The notes beneath the pieces are model-generated. The model was not told the origin of the DNA. It saw nothing but the letters and a program-made list of their open reading frames with translations, and ran no database searches. The translations under genes and the position numbers were made by a program. 58,101 bases of DNA from Bacteroidota bacterium (GTDB taxonomy: Bacteria; Bacteroidota; Rhodothermia; Rhodothermales; Bin80), in assembly GCA_028875125.1 (NCBI GenBank), contig JAPPGC010000018.1:1-58101 (forward strand), given 5' to 3'. Of this stretch, positions 17,661 through 26,842 are shown piece after piece; the stretch's first letter is position 1; each line of letters opens with the position of its first letter.

Positions 17661-19208
17661 TCAATTTATACGAACTCCGATGGAGTCCGCCCAGGCTTCC
17701 CAGCGACGTTGCAGGTGTAAGGCAATTTGAGGGGACTCCAACGCAAGATCGTAAATCTCTGTCGCGTCTGTCGCCAAATTGTAGAGCTCCCATTCTGCAC
17801 GGTTGCGGTCCCACACCAGTTTCCAGTTACCTTGACGGATTGCTCGATTACCAATGTGTTCCCAATAGAGTGTGCGGTCTGGCCACTCGAACTACTGTGT
17901 ATTCAGGAGTGGCAGCAGACTGGTTCCATCGGTTTGTGGCAGTGTGGCATGGCTGACATCAGCGATAGTTGCCAGCAAATCAATTACATGGCCGGGTTCA
18001 TCTACAATGCGGCCTGGTCCACCTATACCAAGAGGCCAGTGCGCAACAAGAGGGGTTGCAATCCCACCTTCATGTGTCCACTGTTTGTATAGCCTGAAGG
18101 GCGTATTTGAGGCATTGGCCCAGGCTTCCTCATAGGCCAGATATGAACCGCGCTCGCCAACAGCTGTGTTCGGGTCATGCAATCGTCGTCCATTTACGCT
18201 CTCGGCACATCCTCCGTTGTCTGACAGAAAAAGTACGAGAGTATTGTCAAGCTCTCCCACAGTTCGTAACTGATCAAGAACGCGTCCGATGCCCTGATCC
18301 ATCCGGTCGACCATGGCGGCATAGACCGCCATGCGCAGAGACCAGTCTTCCTTGTTGGGTTGATCTTGCCATGCGGGCAGACCAGCGGGCCGGGGAGAGA
18401 GCGCATAATTTTCATCGACAACACCCAGCGTCCGCATTCGTGCATAGCGTTCCTGACGCAGCACATCCCAGCCGTCATCATATTGGTTTTCATACCGGGC
18501 AATATCCTCAGGCAATGCGTGCAGTGGCCAGTGCGGAGCGGTGTAGGCCAGGTAGAGCAGAAAGGGTTTGTTGGATGTATGAGACTGCAGGAATTCAACT
18601 GCGTAGTCCGTGAAAGCGTCGGTCATGTAGAAGCCTGAGTCAGGTGGACTCCAGGGATCGTCGTCAAGAGCCATTTGCCGTTTACGCGGCTGGTTTTCGA
18701 TAATTTCGTAGTAACTACTTGCACCGCTGATGAGACCGAAATAACGTTCAAAGCCACGCACACGTGGCCAGTGCTGAGGACGTTCGCCAACATGCCATTT
18801 ACCGGACATGTACGTACTATACCCTGCGTTCAGGAGCATTTCTGCGAGGGTAATCGCGGATTCACTCAGGTAGCCTTGGTAGGGCCCAGTCGTGAGTTCA
18901 CTGTTCAAACTCGATACCATAGCCCCCATACCGGCTCCGTGCGGGTAGCGACCAGTCAGGAGCGAAGCTCTTGTGGGGCAGCAACGTCCCGCGTTGTAGA
19001 ACTGGCGGAAGCGAACCCCGTTTATCGCTAGTGAATCAAGATTGGGAGTATGGATTTCGCCTCCATAGGCGCCGATGTCCGAATATCCCAGATCATCGGC
19101 CAGAATAATCAGGATATTGGGGCGTTTGGGAGAACTCCTGCAGCCAATGGTGTTTACCGCCAGAAGCAGCAGAAATATTCCCCCGAGACAAACATTCTTC
19201 TGCATCAT
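17661..19208 (-). pseudogene. Sulfatase with in-frame amber stop
   Basis: Lipoprotein sulfatase (lipobox NTIGC, Cys 23). It has ILADDLGYSDIGAYG, the FGly motif CCPTRASLLTG with Cys 76 in the CxPxR position, GKWHVGE, and the second metal site FLSDNGGCAE. The frame stops at TAG 17892-17894 after 438 residues (LLPLLNTQ), but the same frame continues for 76 more codons with a normal sulfatase C-terminus (FEWPDRTLYWEHIGNRAIRQ, GNWKLVWD, EWELYNLATDATEIYDLA) and ends at TGA 17661. One base change explains the break. The truncated product keeps the catalytic core but loses the C-terminal subdomain that helps to shape the active site, so activity is doubtful. Confidence 0.85.
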
Positions 19209-19300
19209 GTTCGGATCTGAGAGCTTTTTCAGTACTAGAATAAAATCTATTACTTTGGGAAGGGATTATCCTGAATGTTGAACAACTGACTAAACCCCTG

Positions 19301-20575
19301 ATGGAACCCGCAGCGCCAGCGCGCCTGCTCACAGAGGCGGATGTAGCCCGGATTCTTGAACGAACACTGCGAAGCAGGTTTGCACACGGGGATCGAGTAT
19401 TGGTAATTATTCCAGACGCTACGCGCACTGCACCAATTCCGCTGATCTTTCGCCTGATATGTGATCTCCTATTGGAGCGGGTAGCTGCCTTGGATTTCCT
19501 GGTTGCCCTGGGTACGCACGCACCGATGAGTGAGTCAGCGCTTTTGGCTCATGTGGGGATTTCGCGTATTGAACGAGCAGGGAAATATTCGCGGGTGGGA
19601 CTTTTCAATCACGCTTGGGATGATCCGTCAGCGCTTGTGACACTTGAGACGATATCGGCCGAGGAAGTCAATGCAATTACACAAGGACTTATAAAGCGAA
19701 AGCTTCCCGTGACGGTAAACCGTAAGGTGCTTAACTACGACGCAGCCCTTGTGTGCGGCCCGGTCTTCCCCCATGAGGTGGCAGGATTCTCAGGAGGAAA
19801 CAAGTATTTCTTTCCTGGAATCAGCGGCCAAGAGGTGATTGACTTCACACATTGGGCGGGAGCTCTTATGAGCAACCGTGCAATAATCGGGACCTATGAT
19901 ACTCCGATTCGGCGATTGATTGATCGGGCTGCCCAAGGGATTCCTTGTGCACGCCATTTTGTGAACATGGTGGTGGACGGAGGTGGTTTAGTTGGAGTGC
20001 ATGTAGGATCTGACGGGGATGGATCCTGGTTGAGAGCAGCCAGACACGCTGCTCAAGTACACATTACCTGGTTGGATACGCCGGTCAAGCGGGCCTTTGC
20101 AGTTGTGCCATCCATGTATGATGATCTGTGGACGGGAGCAAAGGGGATGTACAAACTGGAGCCGGTAATCGCCGATGGTGGAGAAGTCCTCCTATATGCT
20201 CCGCATATTTCTGAGCTATCGTACACACACGGCAATTTGCTGGACGAAATCGGTTTTCACGGCACCGAGTATTTCAAGGCGAACTGGGACAGGTATGGCC
20301 GATATCCCTGGACAATTCTTGCGCACTCGGCGCATGTGCGGGGAGCCGCGACCTACGAGCGGGGCGTGGAAGTTCCTCGTATCAAGCTCACACTAGCCAG
20401 TCAAATTCCACGGGAACGTTGCGAAAAGGTTGGCTTGGGTTACCGGGATCCTAGGTCTATTGACCTATCCTACTGGAAACAACATGTGGAAGAGGGATAT
20501 TTGTACGTTCCCAGCGCTGGAGAGCATCTCTACAAACTCCGTGCAGCAGGGATCGGACCTGCTGCAGAAGGATGA
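19301..20575 (+). CDS. LarA-family nickel-pincer racemase/epimerase
   Basis: A 424-residue protein of the lactate racemase (DUF2088/LarA) family. N-terminal signature PDATRTAP and GTHAP (His 73). The cofactor and metal ligands known from Lactobacillus LarA (His174, Lys184, His200) are all present with identical spacing: His 158 in FPHEVAGFSGG, Lys 168 in GNKYFFPG, and His 184 in DFTHW. It should therefore bind the nickel pincer nucleotide and racemise or epimerise a 2-hydroxyacid such as lactate or an aldonate. The cofactor genes larB/C/E are not in the window. It sits beside hydroxyacid dehydrogenase and lactonase genes, suggesting a sugar-acid substrate rather than lactate itself. Confidence 0.88.
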   Translation: MEPAAPARLLTEADVARILERTLRSRFAHGDRVLVIIPDATRTAPIPLIFRLICDLLLERVAALDFLVALGTHAPMSESALLAHVGISRIERAGKYSRVGLFNHAWDDPSALVTLETISAEEVNAITQGLIKRKLPVTVNRKVLNYDAALVCGPVFPHEVAGFSGGNKYFFPGISGQEVIDFTHWAGALMSNRAIIGTYDTPIRRLIDRAAQGIPCARHFVNMVVDGGGLVGVHVGSDGDGSWLRAARHAAQVHITWLDTPVKRAFAVVPSMYDDLWTGAKGMYKLEPVIADGGEVLLYAPHISELSYTHGNLLDEIGFHGTEYFKANWDRYGRYPWTILAHSAHVRGAATYERGVEVPRIKLTLASQIPRERCEKVGLGYRDPRSIDLSYWKQHVEEGYLYVPSAGEHLYKLRAAGIGPAAEG

Positions 20576-20783
20576 ATTCAGAAAGGATTCGTTCATACGG
20601 CAAGGCCGAGGTGTTTGAGTCGCAGGTAAAGCACTTTTTTCTGGGCTGAGCAAGCCGGTGTGATTTCTGATTGCCCTCGTAACCGTACATTAACGGAGTG
20701 CGCATCACAAAAGTACTCATGCAAGGAAAGTCACGTGCATCAAGAGACATGGCGGATTCCATAAATGGGATTTTGATCCTCAG

Positions 20784-21680
20784 ATGAAAGAAACCATCGG
20801 ATTCATAGGTCTGGGTATTATGGGTAGCGGTATGGCCCGCAATCTGCTCAAGGCCGGGTTTGATGTGCACGTCTGGAACAGGACGGCGAGTCGCATGGCA
20901 CCCTTGGTATCTGCCGGTGCACATGGAGCACCGGATGCATCGGCCGTGGCTACCAAGGCGGACATCATTGTTGTCTGTGTCAGTGAAACCCAGGATGTCG
21001 AAGAGGTATTGTTTGGGGAAAGCGGGGTCATAAAAGGGGCCAGACCTGGCGCACTCGTGATCGATACCAGTACCATAAGTCCTCAGGCCACAATCACCAT
21101 GGAGGCACGGCTTCGTGCAGCAGGGCTGCGGATGTTGGATGCCCCCATCAGTGGGGGGAGTGAAGGTGCGGCCAACGGAACGCTAAGCATTATGGTTGGA
21201 GGTGATGCAGTTGACGTTGACCGGGCAATGGATGTTCTCAGCGCAATGGGCTGTCGCATTACGCATGTAGGCTGTACAGGGGCGGGCCAGATGGCGAAAC
21301 TCGTCAACCAGATCCTGGTAGTGGGTACGATGCAGGCGGTCAGTGAGGCACTTCTGTTTGCACACAAGGGAGGCCTGGATCTGGCGAAGACACTGGAAGC
21401 GGTGGAGCACGGGGCGGCGGGCAGTTGGATGCTCAGTAATCGGGGTTCACAGGCTATCGTGAGAGATTTCAGGCCCGGCTTTACAATTGATCTGCAGCAA
21501 AAAGATCTACGCTTGGTACTGGAAGCAGCAGATGCTATGGGTGTACCGTTACCGGTGACCAGTCAAGTGTTTCAGTGGTACCGCACGCTGCAGGATCGAG
21601 GGCTTGGAAGCGAAGGCAACCATGCATTAATTATGGCGCTTGAGCATCTGTCAGGAGTGCAGGTAGGCGAAGCGAAGTGA
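20784..21680 (+). CDS. Beta-hydroxyacid dehydrogenase (GarR/HIBADH-like)
   Basis: A 298-residue NAD(P)-dependent dehydrogenase. Rossmann motif FIGLGIMGSGMARNL, substrate-binding DAPISGGSEGAANGTL, catalytic Lys in GAGQMAKLVNQ, and the C-terminal helical domain with QQKDLRLVLEAADAMGVPLP. Family members reduce tartronate semialdehyde (GarR), oxidise 3-hydroxyisobutyrate, or act on related beta-hydroxyacids; the exact substrate cannot be fixed here. The stop overlaps the start of the lactonase gene by one base, so the two form an operon. Confidence 0.9.
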   Translation: MKETIGFIGLGIMGSGMARNLLKAGFDVHVWNRTASRMAPLVSAGAHGAPDASAVATKADIIVVCVSETQDVEEVLFGESGVIKGARPGALVIDTSTISPQATITMEARLRAAGLRMLDAPISGGSEGAANGTLSIMVGGDAVDVDRAMDVLSAMGCRITHVGCTGAGQMAKLVNQILVVGTMQAVSEALLFAHKGGLDLAKTLEAVEHGAAGSWMLSNRGSQAIVRDFRPGFTIDLQQKDLRLVLEAADAMGVPLPVTSQVFQWYRTLQDRGLGSEGNHALIMALEHLSGVQVGEAK

Positions 21681-22744
21681 TGGCAACCGTACTTGTAGGC
21701 ACGTATACAGAACCGCTGGACCATGTTAATGGGCGCGGTGTGGGTATCTATATCTATTCATTTAATGCGGGGCGATTGCGCCCTGAGGGTGCGGTTCGGG
21801 GGCTGCCGAACCCATCCTATTTGGCTGTGGATGCCGCCCGTCATAGGCTTTATGCTGTGAGCGAAACCCTGGAATTTGACGGGTTGGCTCAGGGAGCTGT
21901 GCAGGCCTGGGCATGGGATCCAGAGTCCGTCGCACTTGAATCGCTCGGTCATGCAGGCACGCGGGGCGGTGCTCCATGCTACATCAGTGTTCTTCATGAC
22001 CACCTTCTGATTGCCAACTATGTCGGTGGATCTGTCATTGCCGTAGGTCTGACCGATAATGGTAGCCTGGAACAGGTTACAGGAAATGTGCAGCATACGG
22101 GCACTGGTCCGAACACAGCGCGCCAGGAGGCTCCGCATCCGCATGCGATTGTACCAGATCCTACTGGAGAATATTGCCTGGTTCCGGATTTGGGTACAGA
22201 TCGAGTGTACGTTTACCGAATGGATGGATCGAAAGCTGACCTGCAAAGTGGCGGGGAAGCAGTAAACATCCACGCAGGGGCAGGGCCAAGGCATCTGGTG
22301 TTTAATCCCGCAGGTACAGGTGCGTACCTGATGAATGAGCTGGATTCAACTATTTCATTTCTCGAGTGGAAAGATGGGCGTGCAACACTGTTGTATACGC
22401 TGGATGCACTTCCCGAAGATTATACTGGAATTCGTTCCGGTGCGGATATTCATGTTCATCCTAATGGACGTTTCCTTTATGCGTCACTACGTGGATTGGC
22501 CAGCATCGTCTGTTTTCAGGTAGATAGCGGTACAGGACGCCTGGCGAAGCCTGCCTGGTTCCCAACCCATGGTACTACGCCGCGTAATTTTACACTTGAC
22601 TCTGCGGGAGAGCATTTAATTGTGGCCAATCAGGACTCAGATACGCTCGTTGTCTATCGTATCGACAGCAGGTCAGGGCATCTGATCGGACCCCATCAGG
22701 TGGTGAATGTGCCCAGCCCGGCCTGCGTGAAGTTCGCCTCATGA
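21680..22744 (+). CDS. Lactonase, 7-bladed propeller (YbhE/Pgl-like)
   Basis: A 354-residue cytoplasmic lactonase-family propeller; the ATG at 21680 overlaps the previous stop (TGATG), and an upstream GTG at 21677 is also possible. Motifs: VGTYTEP at the start, SYLAVDAARHRLYAVSE, ANYVGGSV, HPHAIVPDPTGEYCLVPDLG, GAGPRHLVFNP, GADIHVHPNGRFLYASLRG, and VANQDSDTLVVYRID. Members hydrolyse 6-phosphogluconolactone or other sugar lactones. Next to a hydroxyacid dehydrogenase, a Gfo/Idh enzyme and LarA it probably opens an aldonolactone made by sugar oxidation. Confidence 0.9.
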   Translation: MATVLVGTYTEPLDHVNGRGVGIYIYSFNAGRLRPEGAVRGLPNPSYLAVDAARHRLYAVSETLEFDGLAQGAVQAWAWDPESVALESLGHAGTRGGAPCYISVLHDHLLIANYVGGSVIAVGLTDNGSLEQVTGNVQHTGTGPNTARQEAPHPHAIVPDPTGEYCLVPDLGTDRVYVYRMDGSKADLQSGGEAVNIHAGAGPRHLVFNPAGTGAYLMNELDSTISFLEWKDGRATLLYTLDALPEDYTGIRSGADIHVHPNGRFLYASLRGLASIVCFQVDSGTGRLAKPAWFPTHGTTPRNFTLDSAGEHLIVANQDSDTLVVYRIDSRSGHLIGPHQVVNVPSPACVKFAS

Positions 22745-22819
22745 GTGATTCAGTGTAGTATCACCGGTTTGTTGACGTGATATTATGTAGATTCTTTTTC
22801 GCGAACGGAGAAATGCGCC

Positions 22820-22930
22820 ATGAATCACTTTTTTCGTAGTGGGCTTACCCGCCGAGATTTTCCAAATATTGCCGCGGGCACAACCGAGAGTACGTTCGCT
22901 CCCTCGGGCGGTAGCTTAATCATACCATGA
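22820..22930 (+). pseudogene. Orphan Tat signal peptide overlapping next gene
   Basis: A 36-codon frame from ATG 22820 (MNHFFRSGLTRRDFPNIAAG, then TTESTFAPSGG) to TGA 22928-22930. It has the twin-arginine motif of Tat leaders (normally TRRDFLK, here RRDFP) and a GGS/P tail such as precedes the mature part of exported Gfo/Idh/MocA proteins. It ends with ATGA, overlapping the start of the Gfo/Idh gene at 22927 in another frame. It therefore looks like a leader separated from its enzyme by a frameshift, or a tiny coupled leader peptide. Confidence 0.6.
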
Positions 22931-24066
22931 GGTCAATCGGTGTTGCTGTCGCAGGTACAGGATTTATTGGTCCAGTGCATGTAGAGGCATTGCAGCGCCT
23001 AGGCATGCCAGTTAGGGGTATTTTGGGTAGTTCCCCAGAAAAATCAAGGGCTGCCAGTGAGGCGCTGGGGCTGCCGCGCGGTTACGCCAGTTATGAGGAG
23101 ATTCTCTCAGATTCTACTGTGCAAGCCGTGCATCTGGCAGTGCCTAATGTCATGCATTACGATTTTGCATATCAAGCGCTTCTTGCCGGCAAGCATGTTA
23201 TGTGCGAGAAGCCATTGGCTATGAATGCCGCGGAGGCGGACGCGTTGGTAGCCTTGGCCTGTGAAAAAAACCTACATGCTGGAGTATGTTATAATATTCG
23301 GTTCTATCCGCTGAATCTGGAAGCGCGTGCGCGTGTCCAGGAGATGGGACGGATACACAGCGTTGTGGGGCGGTATGTACAGGATTGGTTGCTCTACGAC
23401 ACGGACTATAACTGGCGCGTGTTAAGCTCTGAGGGAGGTGCACTGCGGGCAGTATCAGATATTGGCACCCACTGGATGGATTTGGTCTGCTCTATCACCG
23501 GGTTACGGGCCGAGGCAGTGTTCGCCGACCTGAGCATTGTTCATCCTGTCCGCAAAAGGCCCACAGGTGAAGTCGCTACGTATGCGTCTACAGAAGGGCA
23601 GGAATTGGTGGAGGTACCCATCGAAACTGAAGACTGCGGTTGCGTAATATTGCGCATGAATGGGGGTGCGCGGATGGTCCTGTGGGTGTCGCAGGTCACG
23701 GCAGGGCGCAAGAATTACTGCAGTTATGAGATTGCGGCAGAAAACGGCTCGCTGTCCTGGTGCAGTGAGCGTCCAAATGAGTTGTTCATGGGTCATCGAT
23801 CGAAACCCAACGAAGTGCTGCCACGCGACCCAGCCCTGCTGAATGACTTTGCTGCGGGCTTCAGCAATTACCCAGGCGGCCATAACGAGGGGTTTCCAGA
23901 TACCTTCAAACAGTGTTTTAGAGCCTTTTATGAGGATATCGCATCCGGTACAGATCCGCGGGCAGCACGCTATCCGACTTTTGCAGATGGTGCCCACGAA
24001 ATCATGCTTTGTGATGCCATATTGGAGAGCCACCGTACAGAGCGGTGGGTTCACCTTCAGACATAG
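22927..24066 (+). CDS. Gfo/Idh/MocA-family oxidoreductase
   Basis: A 379-residue NAD(P)-dependent sugar dehydrogenase. Rossmann start [13 protein letters not shown], substrate region HLAVPNVMH, the family signature [13 protein letters not shown] (Lys of the EKP motif at about 100), and [11 protein letters not shown] in the C-terminal domain. The family oxidises myo-inositol, glucose and many related sugars. The frame begins without an export signal, but a detached Tat leader lies just upstream in another frame, so this protein is probably cytoplasmic as it stands. It is followed by a YdcZ carrier and an aldo/keto reductase. Confidence 0.9.
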   Translation: MRSIGVAVAGTGFIGPVHVEALQRLGMPVRGILGSSPEKSRAASEALGLPRGYASYEEILSDSTVQAVHLAVPNVMHYDFAYQALLAGKHVMCEKPLAMNAAEADALVALACEKNLHAGVCYNIRFYPLNLEARARVQEMGRIHSVVGRYVQDWLLYDTDYNWRVLSSEGGALRAVSDIGTHWMDLVCSITGLRAEAVFADLSIVHPVRKRPTGEVATYASTEGQELVEVPIETEDCGCVILRMNGGARMVLWVSQVTAGRKNYCSYEIAAENGSLSWCSERPNELFMGHRSKPNEVLPRDPALLNDFAAGFSNYPGGHNEGFPDTFKQCFRAFYEDIASGTDPRAARYPTFADGAHEIMLCDAILESHRTERWVHLQT

Positions 24067-24093
24067 ACGTTCACACAATCAAACTCTACGCAA

Positions 24094-24537
24094 ATGAAAG
24101 CAGCATTCTTCTTACTCACCTTGGGATTGGGAGTCATACTGGCGGTTCATCTGGCGATGAACGGCCGGGCCGGTGCAGCCGTTCAGAATCCGCAAATGGC
24201 CAATGCCCTGTTCTGGTGTATCGGTGCAGTTACGGCCATTCTCGTGGGCTTTACAGCTTGGGAACCGGAGTTTTTTGGTCGACTGCAAGACGTTAACCCG
24301 TGGTTATTCACTGCCGGCATGATGGGCGCGCTTTTGGTATTTGCTATTGCCGCACTTATTCCAAGGGTTGGCGCGGGCGGATTGTTTATGTCGCTCCTGG
24401 CGGGGCAGGTGATTACGGCCATGATATTATCGCATTATGGCTGGTTGGGCTCACCAGTGCAACCAATCACCATGATGAAGGCATTTGGCGTGGTACTCAT
24501 GCTGGGTGGGGCAGCCATGGTAACCTTTACTGACTGA
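24094..24537 (+). CDS. DMT-superfamily YdcZ (DUF606) membrane protein
   Basis: A 147-residue membrane protein with about five helices in the YdcZ/DUF606 pattern: LGVILAVHLAMNGRAG at the start, FTAGMMGALLVFAIAALIPRVGAG, then SLLAGQVITAMILSHYGWLG and a last helix GVVLMLGGAAMV. These half-size drug/metabolite-type carriers probably work as dimers. The substrate is unknown; the context favours a sugar acid or breakdown product. The stop shares one base with the start of the aldo/keto reductase gene. Confidence 0.85.
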   Translation: MKAAFFLLTLGLGVILAVHLAMNGRAGAAVQNPQMANALFWCIGAVTAILVGFTAWEPEFFGRLQDVNPWLFTAGMMGALLVFAIAALIPRVGAGGLFMSLLAGQVITAMILSHYGWLGSPVQPITMMKAFGVVLMLGGAAMVTFTD

Positions 24538-25505
24538 TGGATAAAGTAAAACTTGGAGGCACCGAGGTGGAAGTCAGTGCCCTTTGCTACGGAACGGACC
24601 TGATCGGTAGCCGCGTAGGTGAAACGCAGTCGTACAGGCTGTTGGATGTCTTTGCAGATAACGGAGGTACGTTCATTGACACCGGCAATTTTTATGCGAG
24701 TTGGTATCCGGGATGTGTGGGAGGCGAGAGCGAAAGTACGATTGGGCGCTGGATGGCGGCACGAGGTAATCGTGCCCGAATGGCCATCAGTACCAAACTC
24801 GGATTTGACTATCCGGGCTGCGAAGGTGGACTGAGTGCTTCAGAGATTGAATCGGAATGCAACAAGAGCCTTCAACGCCTCCAAACGGACTACATTGATG
24901 TGTACTATGCACACAGAGATGATTTTGATACGCCGCTGGAGGAGACCATGGAGGCCTTCCATCGTCTGACTACAGCTGGCAAGGTCCGTGTATTGGGGGC
25001 CAGTAATCTATGGATCTGGCGGGTTGCAGAAGCAAACATGGTGGCCGCCCTGCGTGGCTTAACGCCCTACAGTGTGGTCGAGCAGCGATATACATATTTT
25101 CGGCCGCGGCACGGAGCGGATTTTGGACCGCAGATTTGCATCTCCGAGGACATGAAGCAATTCTGTGACCATCACGGCATGTCGTTGATTGCGTATTCCA
25201 TTCTTTTGCAGGGAGCCTACTCCCGCGATGATCGTCCTGTGCCCGCGCAGTTTGCGGGCCCTGAGGCCGACGAACGCATGCAAGCGCTGCAGTCGGTGGC
25301 TTCGGAAACAAAGTCGACTGTGAACCAGGTCATTATTGCCTGGATGCGACAGAGCGATCCACCGGTGCTTCCGATTATTGGGGGCAGTAAACAGGAGCAG
25401 GTGCAGGAGAACCTTGCAGCCCTGGAGGTAGAGTTGTCAGGAGATCAGATGGAGCACCTGACACGCGCAGGAGACCCCGACGTGAAAAAAGCGTGGCTGA
25501 GATAA
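24537..25505 (+). CDS. Aldo/keto reductase
   Basis: A 322-residue cytoplasmic NADPH-dependent TIM-barrel reductase. Catalytic tetrad: Asp and Tyr in FIDTGNFYASW, Lys in ISTKLGFDY, and His in VYYAHRDD. Other family motifs are LGASNLWIWRV, YSILLQGAYSR, and PIIGGSKQEQVQENL. By neighbours, a likely role is reduction of a keto-sugar or sugar aldehyde in the same pathway as the lactonase and Gfo/Idh enzymes. The start overlaps the previous gene by one base, so it is probably the last gene of the operon. Confidence 0.9.
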   Translation: MDKVKLGGTEVEVSALCYGTDLIGSRVGETQSYRLLDVFADNGGTFIDTGNFYASWYPGCVGGESESTIGRWMAARGNRARMAISTKLGFDYPGCEGGLSASEIESECNKSLQRLQTDYIDVYYAHRDDFDTPLEETMEAFHRLTTAGKVRVLGASNLWIWRVAEANMVAALRGLTPYSVVEQRYTYFRPRHGADFGPQICISEDMKQFCDHHGMSLIAYSILLQGAYSRDDRPVPAQFAGPEADERMQALQSVASETKSTVNQVIIAWMRQSDPPVLPIIGGSKQEQVQENLAALEVELSGDQMEHLTRAGDPDVKKAWLR

Positions 25506-25648
25506 CATAGTGGAAACGGCTTCTGTGGGAACCCTTGGCGCCGATGTCTGGCTCATACATGGTATCTCGGTTTAGCCACATGGCAACATGGGCGCGTGAG
25601 GTGGAGCGACGAGAGTGGACGAAGCGGATGCTACGCAACGACAGAAAC

Positions 25649-26353
25649 ATGAGTATCAAGACTTTGCTTTTATCCCTAACGTTTTTGGTTGTCGCTTCTG
25701 CGTCTGCACAACACAAAACAGGCATGATCCTCAAGGACGGCGTTTTTGTAATTCCAACGGAAGAAGACGCACTTGAACAGTTTGTCATCAAGGGTAATCG
25801 CGAACCTGCGCTGGCAATTCTCACTCAAACCCTTGACAGCAGGTCCGCTTCAGCGCTCGATGCGCTGGCTGACAATCTTGTGCGAATAATGCTGGACGAT
25901 GATGATCCGCTAGTCCGGTTTGACGTGAGATTACTGCTTGAACAGGCGGCAAGTGGAATTGGGGGTGGCACTCCATATGCTGGAATGCAACAAACGTTTA
26001 TCACTCTTTACGAAGCGTCTTCGGATGCGGAAATGGCTGCCGAAAACCGTCAATCAGTATATGTGTCAGGAAGGCTAGACTACGTCAGAAACGTACATGA
26101 ATCTGCTGCTAAACCCGAAAAAGCCTGCACAATACGCGAGCCGCAATGGTCTATTATCACTGCAGACGGCATTGTATCAGATGAGCCTGAATTAAAGGAA
26201 GAAGACATTTGCCCCTACGACCAGAATACATGGTGTATGGCTGGCAAAATACTGATGTACAACAAGGACAGTGCCGTAAACGAATTTGAAGTGCGTCCCA
26301 CTTGCTTTGGCAGTGTCTACCGTGATGGAACGTGGTGGGAAGTAAGGCACTAG
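25649..26353 (+). CDS. Secreted hypothetical protein
   Basis: A 234-residue protein from the ATG at 25649, chosen because it opens a signal peptide (MSIKTLLLSLTFLVVASASAQ). The mature part has acidic helical stretches (LVRIMLDDDDPLVRFDVRLL) like a small HEAT-type repeat, and four C-terminal cysteines (AC-T, DIC-P, WC-M, TC-F) that could form disulfides. I do not recognise the family. It stands alone after the catabolic operon with its own upstream spacer. Confidence 0.6.
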   Translation: MSIKTLLLSLTFLVVASASAQHKTGMILKDGVFVIPTEEDALEQFVIKGNREPALAILTQTLDSRSASALDALADNLVRIMLDDDDPLVRFDVRLLLEQAASGIGGGTPYAGMQQTFITLYEASSDAEMAAENRQSVYVSGRLDYVRNVHESAAKPEKACTIREPQWSIITADGIVSDEPELKEEDICPYDQNTWCMAGKILMYNKDSAVNEFEVRPTCFGSVYRDGTWWEVRH

Positions 26354-26842
26354 ACTGATTGGCTATGTTCGAAGCGGTGATTTTCGGGATTAATTTTCTC
26401 GCGCGAAGATTACGGTCCAATCCTTGTCTTCTGCGGAGGATTGAACCTCCACACTCGATAATTCGTGGCAGGACCAAAATGCCTGAAAATTCCTCTTACA
26501 AACCCAAGGTTCCTCGCGTACATCAAGCAGACTCAATCTCCACATACAATGTGTGATCAATCGGGGATCTTCAGGACGATCAGTACGGGGGTTGCAGTAT
26601 CAGTCTGCAAGCTCTTTTGAATCCGCGACAAGGATATGCTGACGGTAAACGGTAAAAAACACATATTATATAATAAGAAGACTTCAAGTAGGAGTATGGA
26701 AGCGACACGGTCCTTGGCCGGGGTGTGCCATACTTCGGAATCAACCTCAGACGCATAGCGCAGAATGATTGATAAAGTCTGCTACGTTTGACTGCACGCA
26801 ACGGTGCTGCAGTTAGGTTTGCTTAACGAATTTTGTTGAATC
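26354..26842. other. Intergenic, no recognised gene
   Basis: About 490 bp. A short palindrome-like stretch near 26430-26460 (ggaggattgaacctcc) resembles a tRNA T-arm at first sight, but no cloverleaf can be built. An AT-rich stretch at 26656-26690 may belong to the promoter region of the next gene. Nothing else is supported. Confidence 0.4.

Noticed and set aside
17389-17814. 141-codon minus-strand frame downstream of the sulfatase
   Set aside because: It lies over the true sulfatase C-terminal coding frame (out of frame with it) and over spacer DNA; it has no recognisable content.
26420-26470. tRNA-like T-arm (ggaggttcaatcctcc on the minus strand)
   Set aside because: No matching acceptor, D-arm or anticodon arm can be drawn, so it is a chance palindrome.
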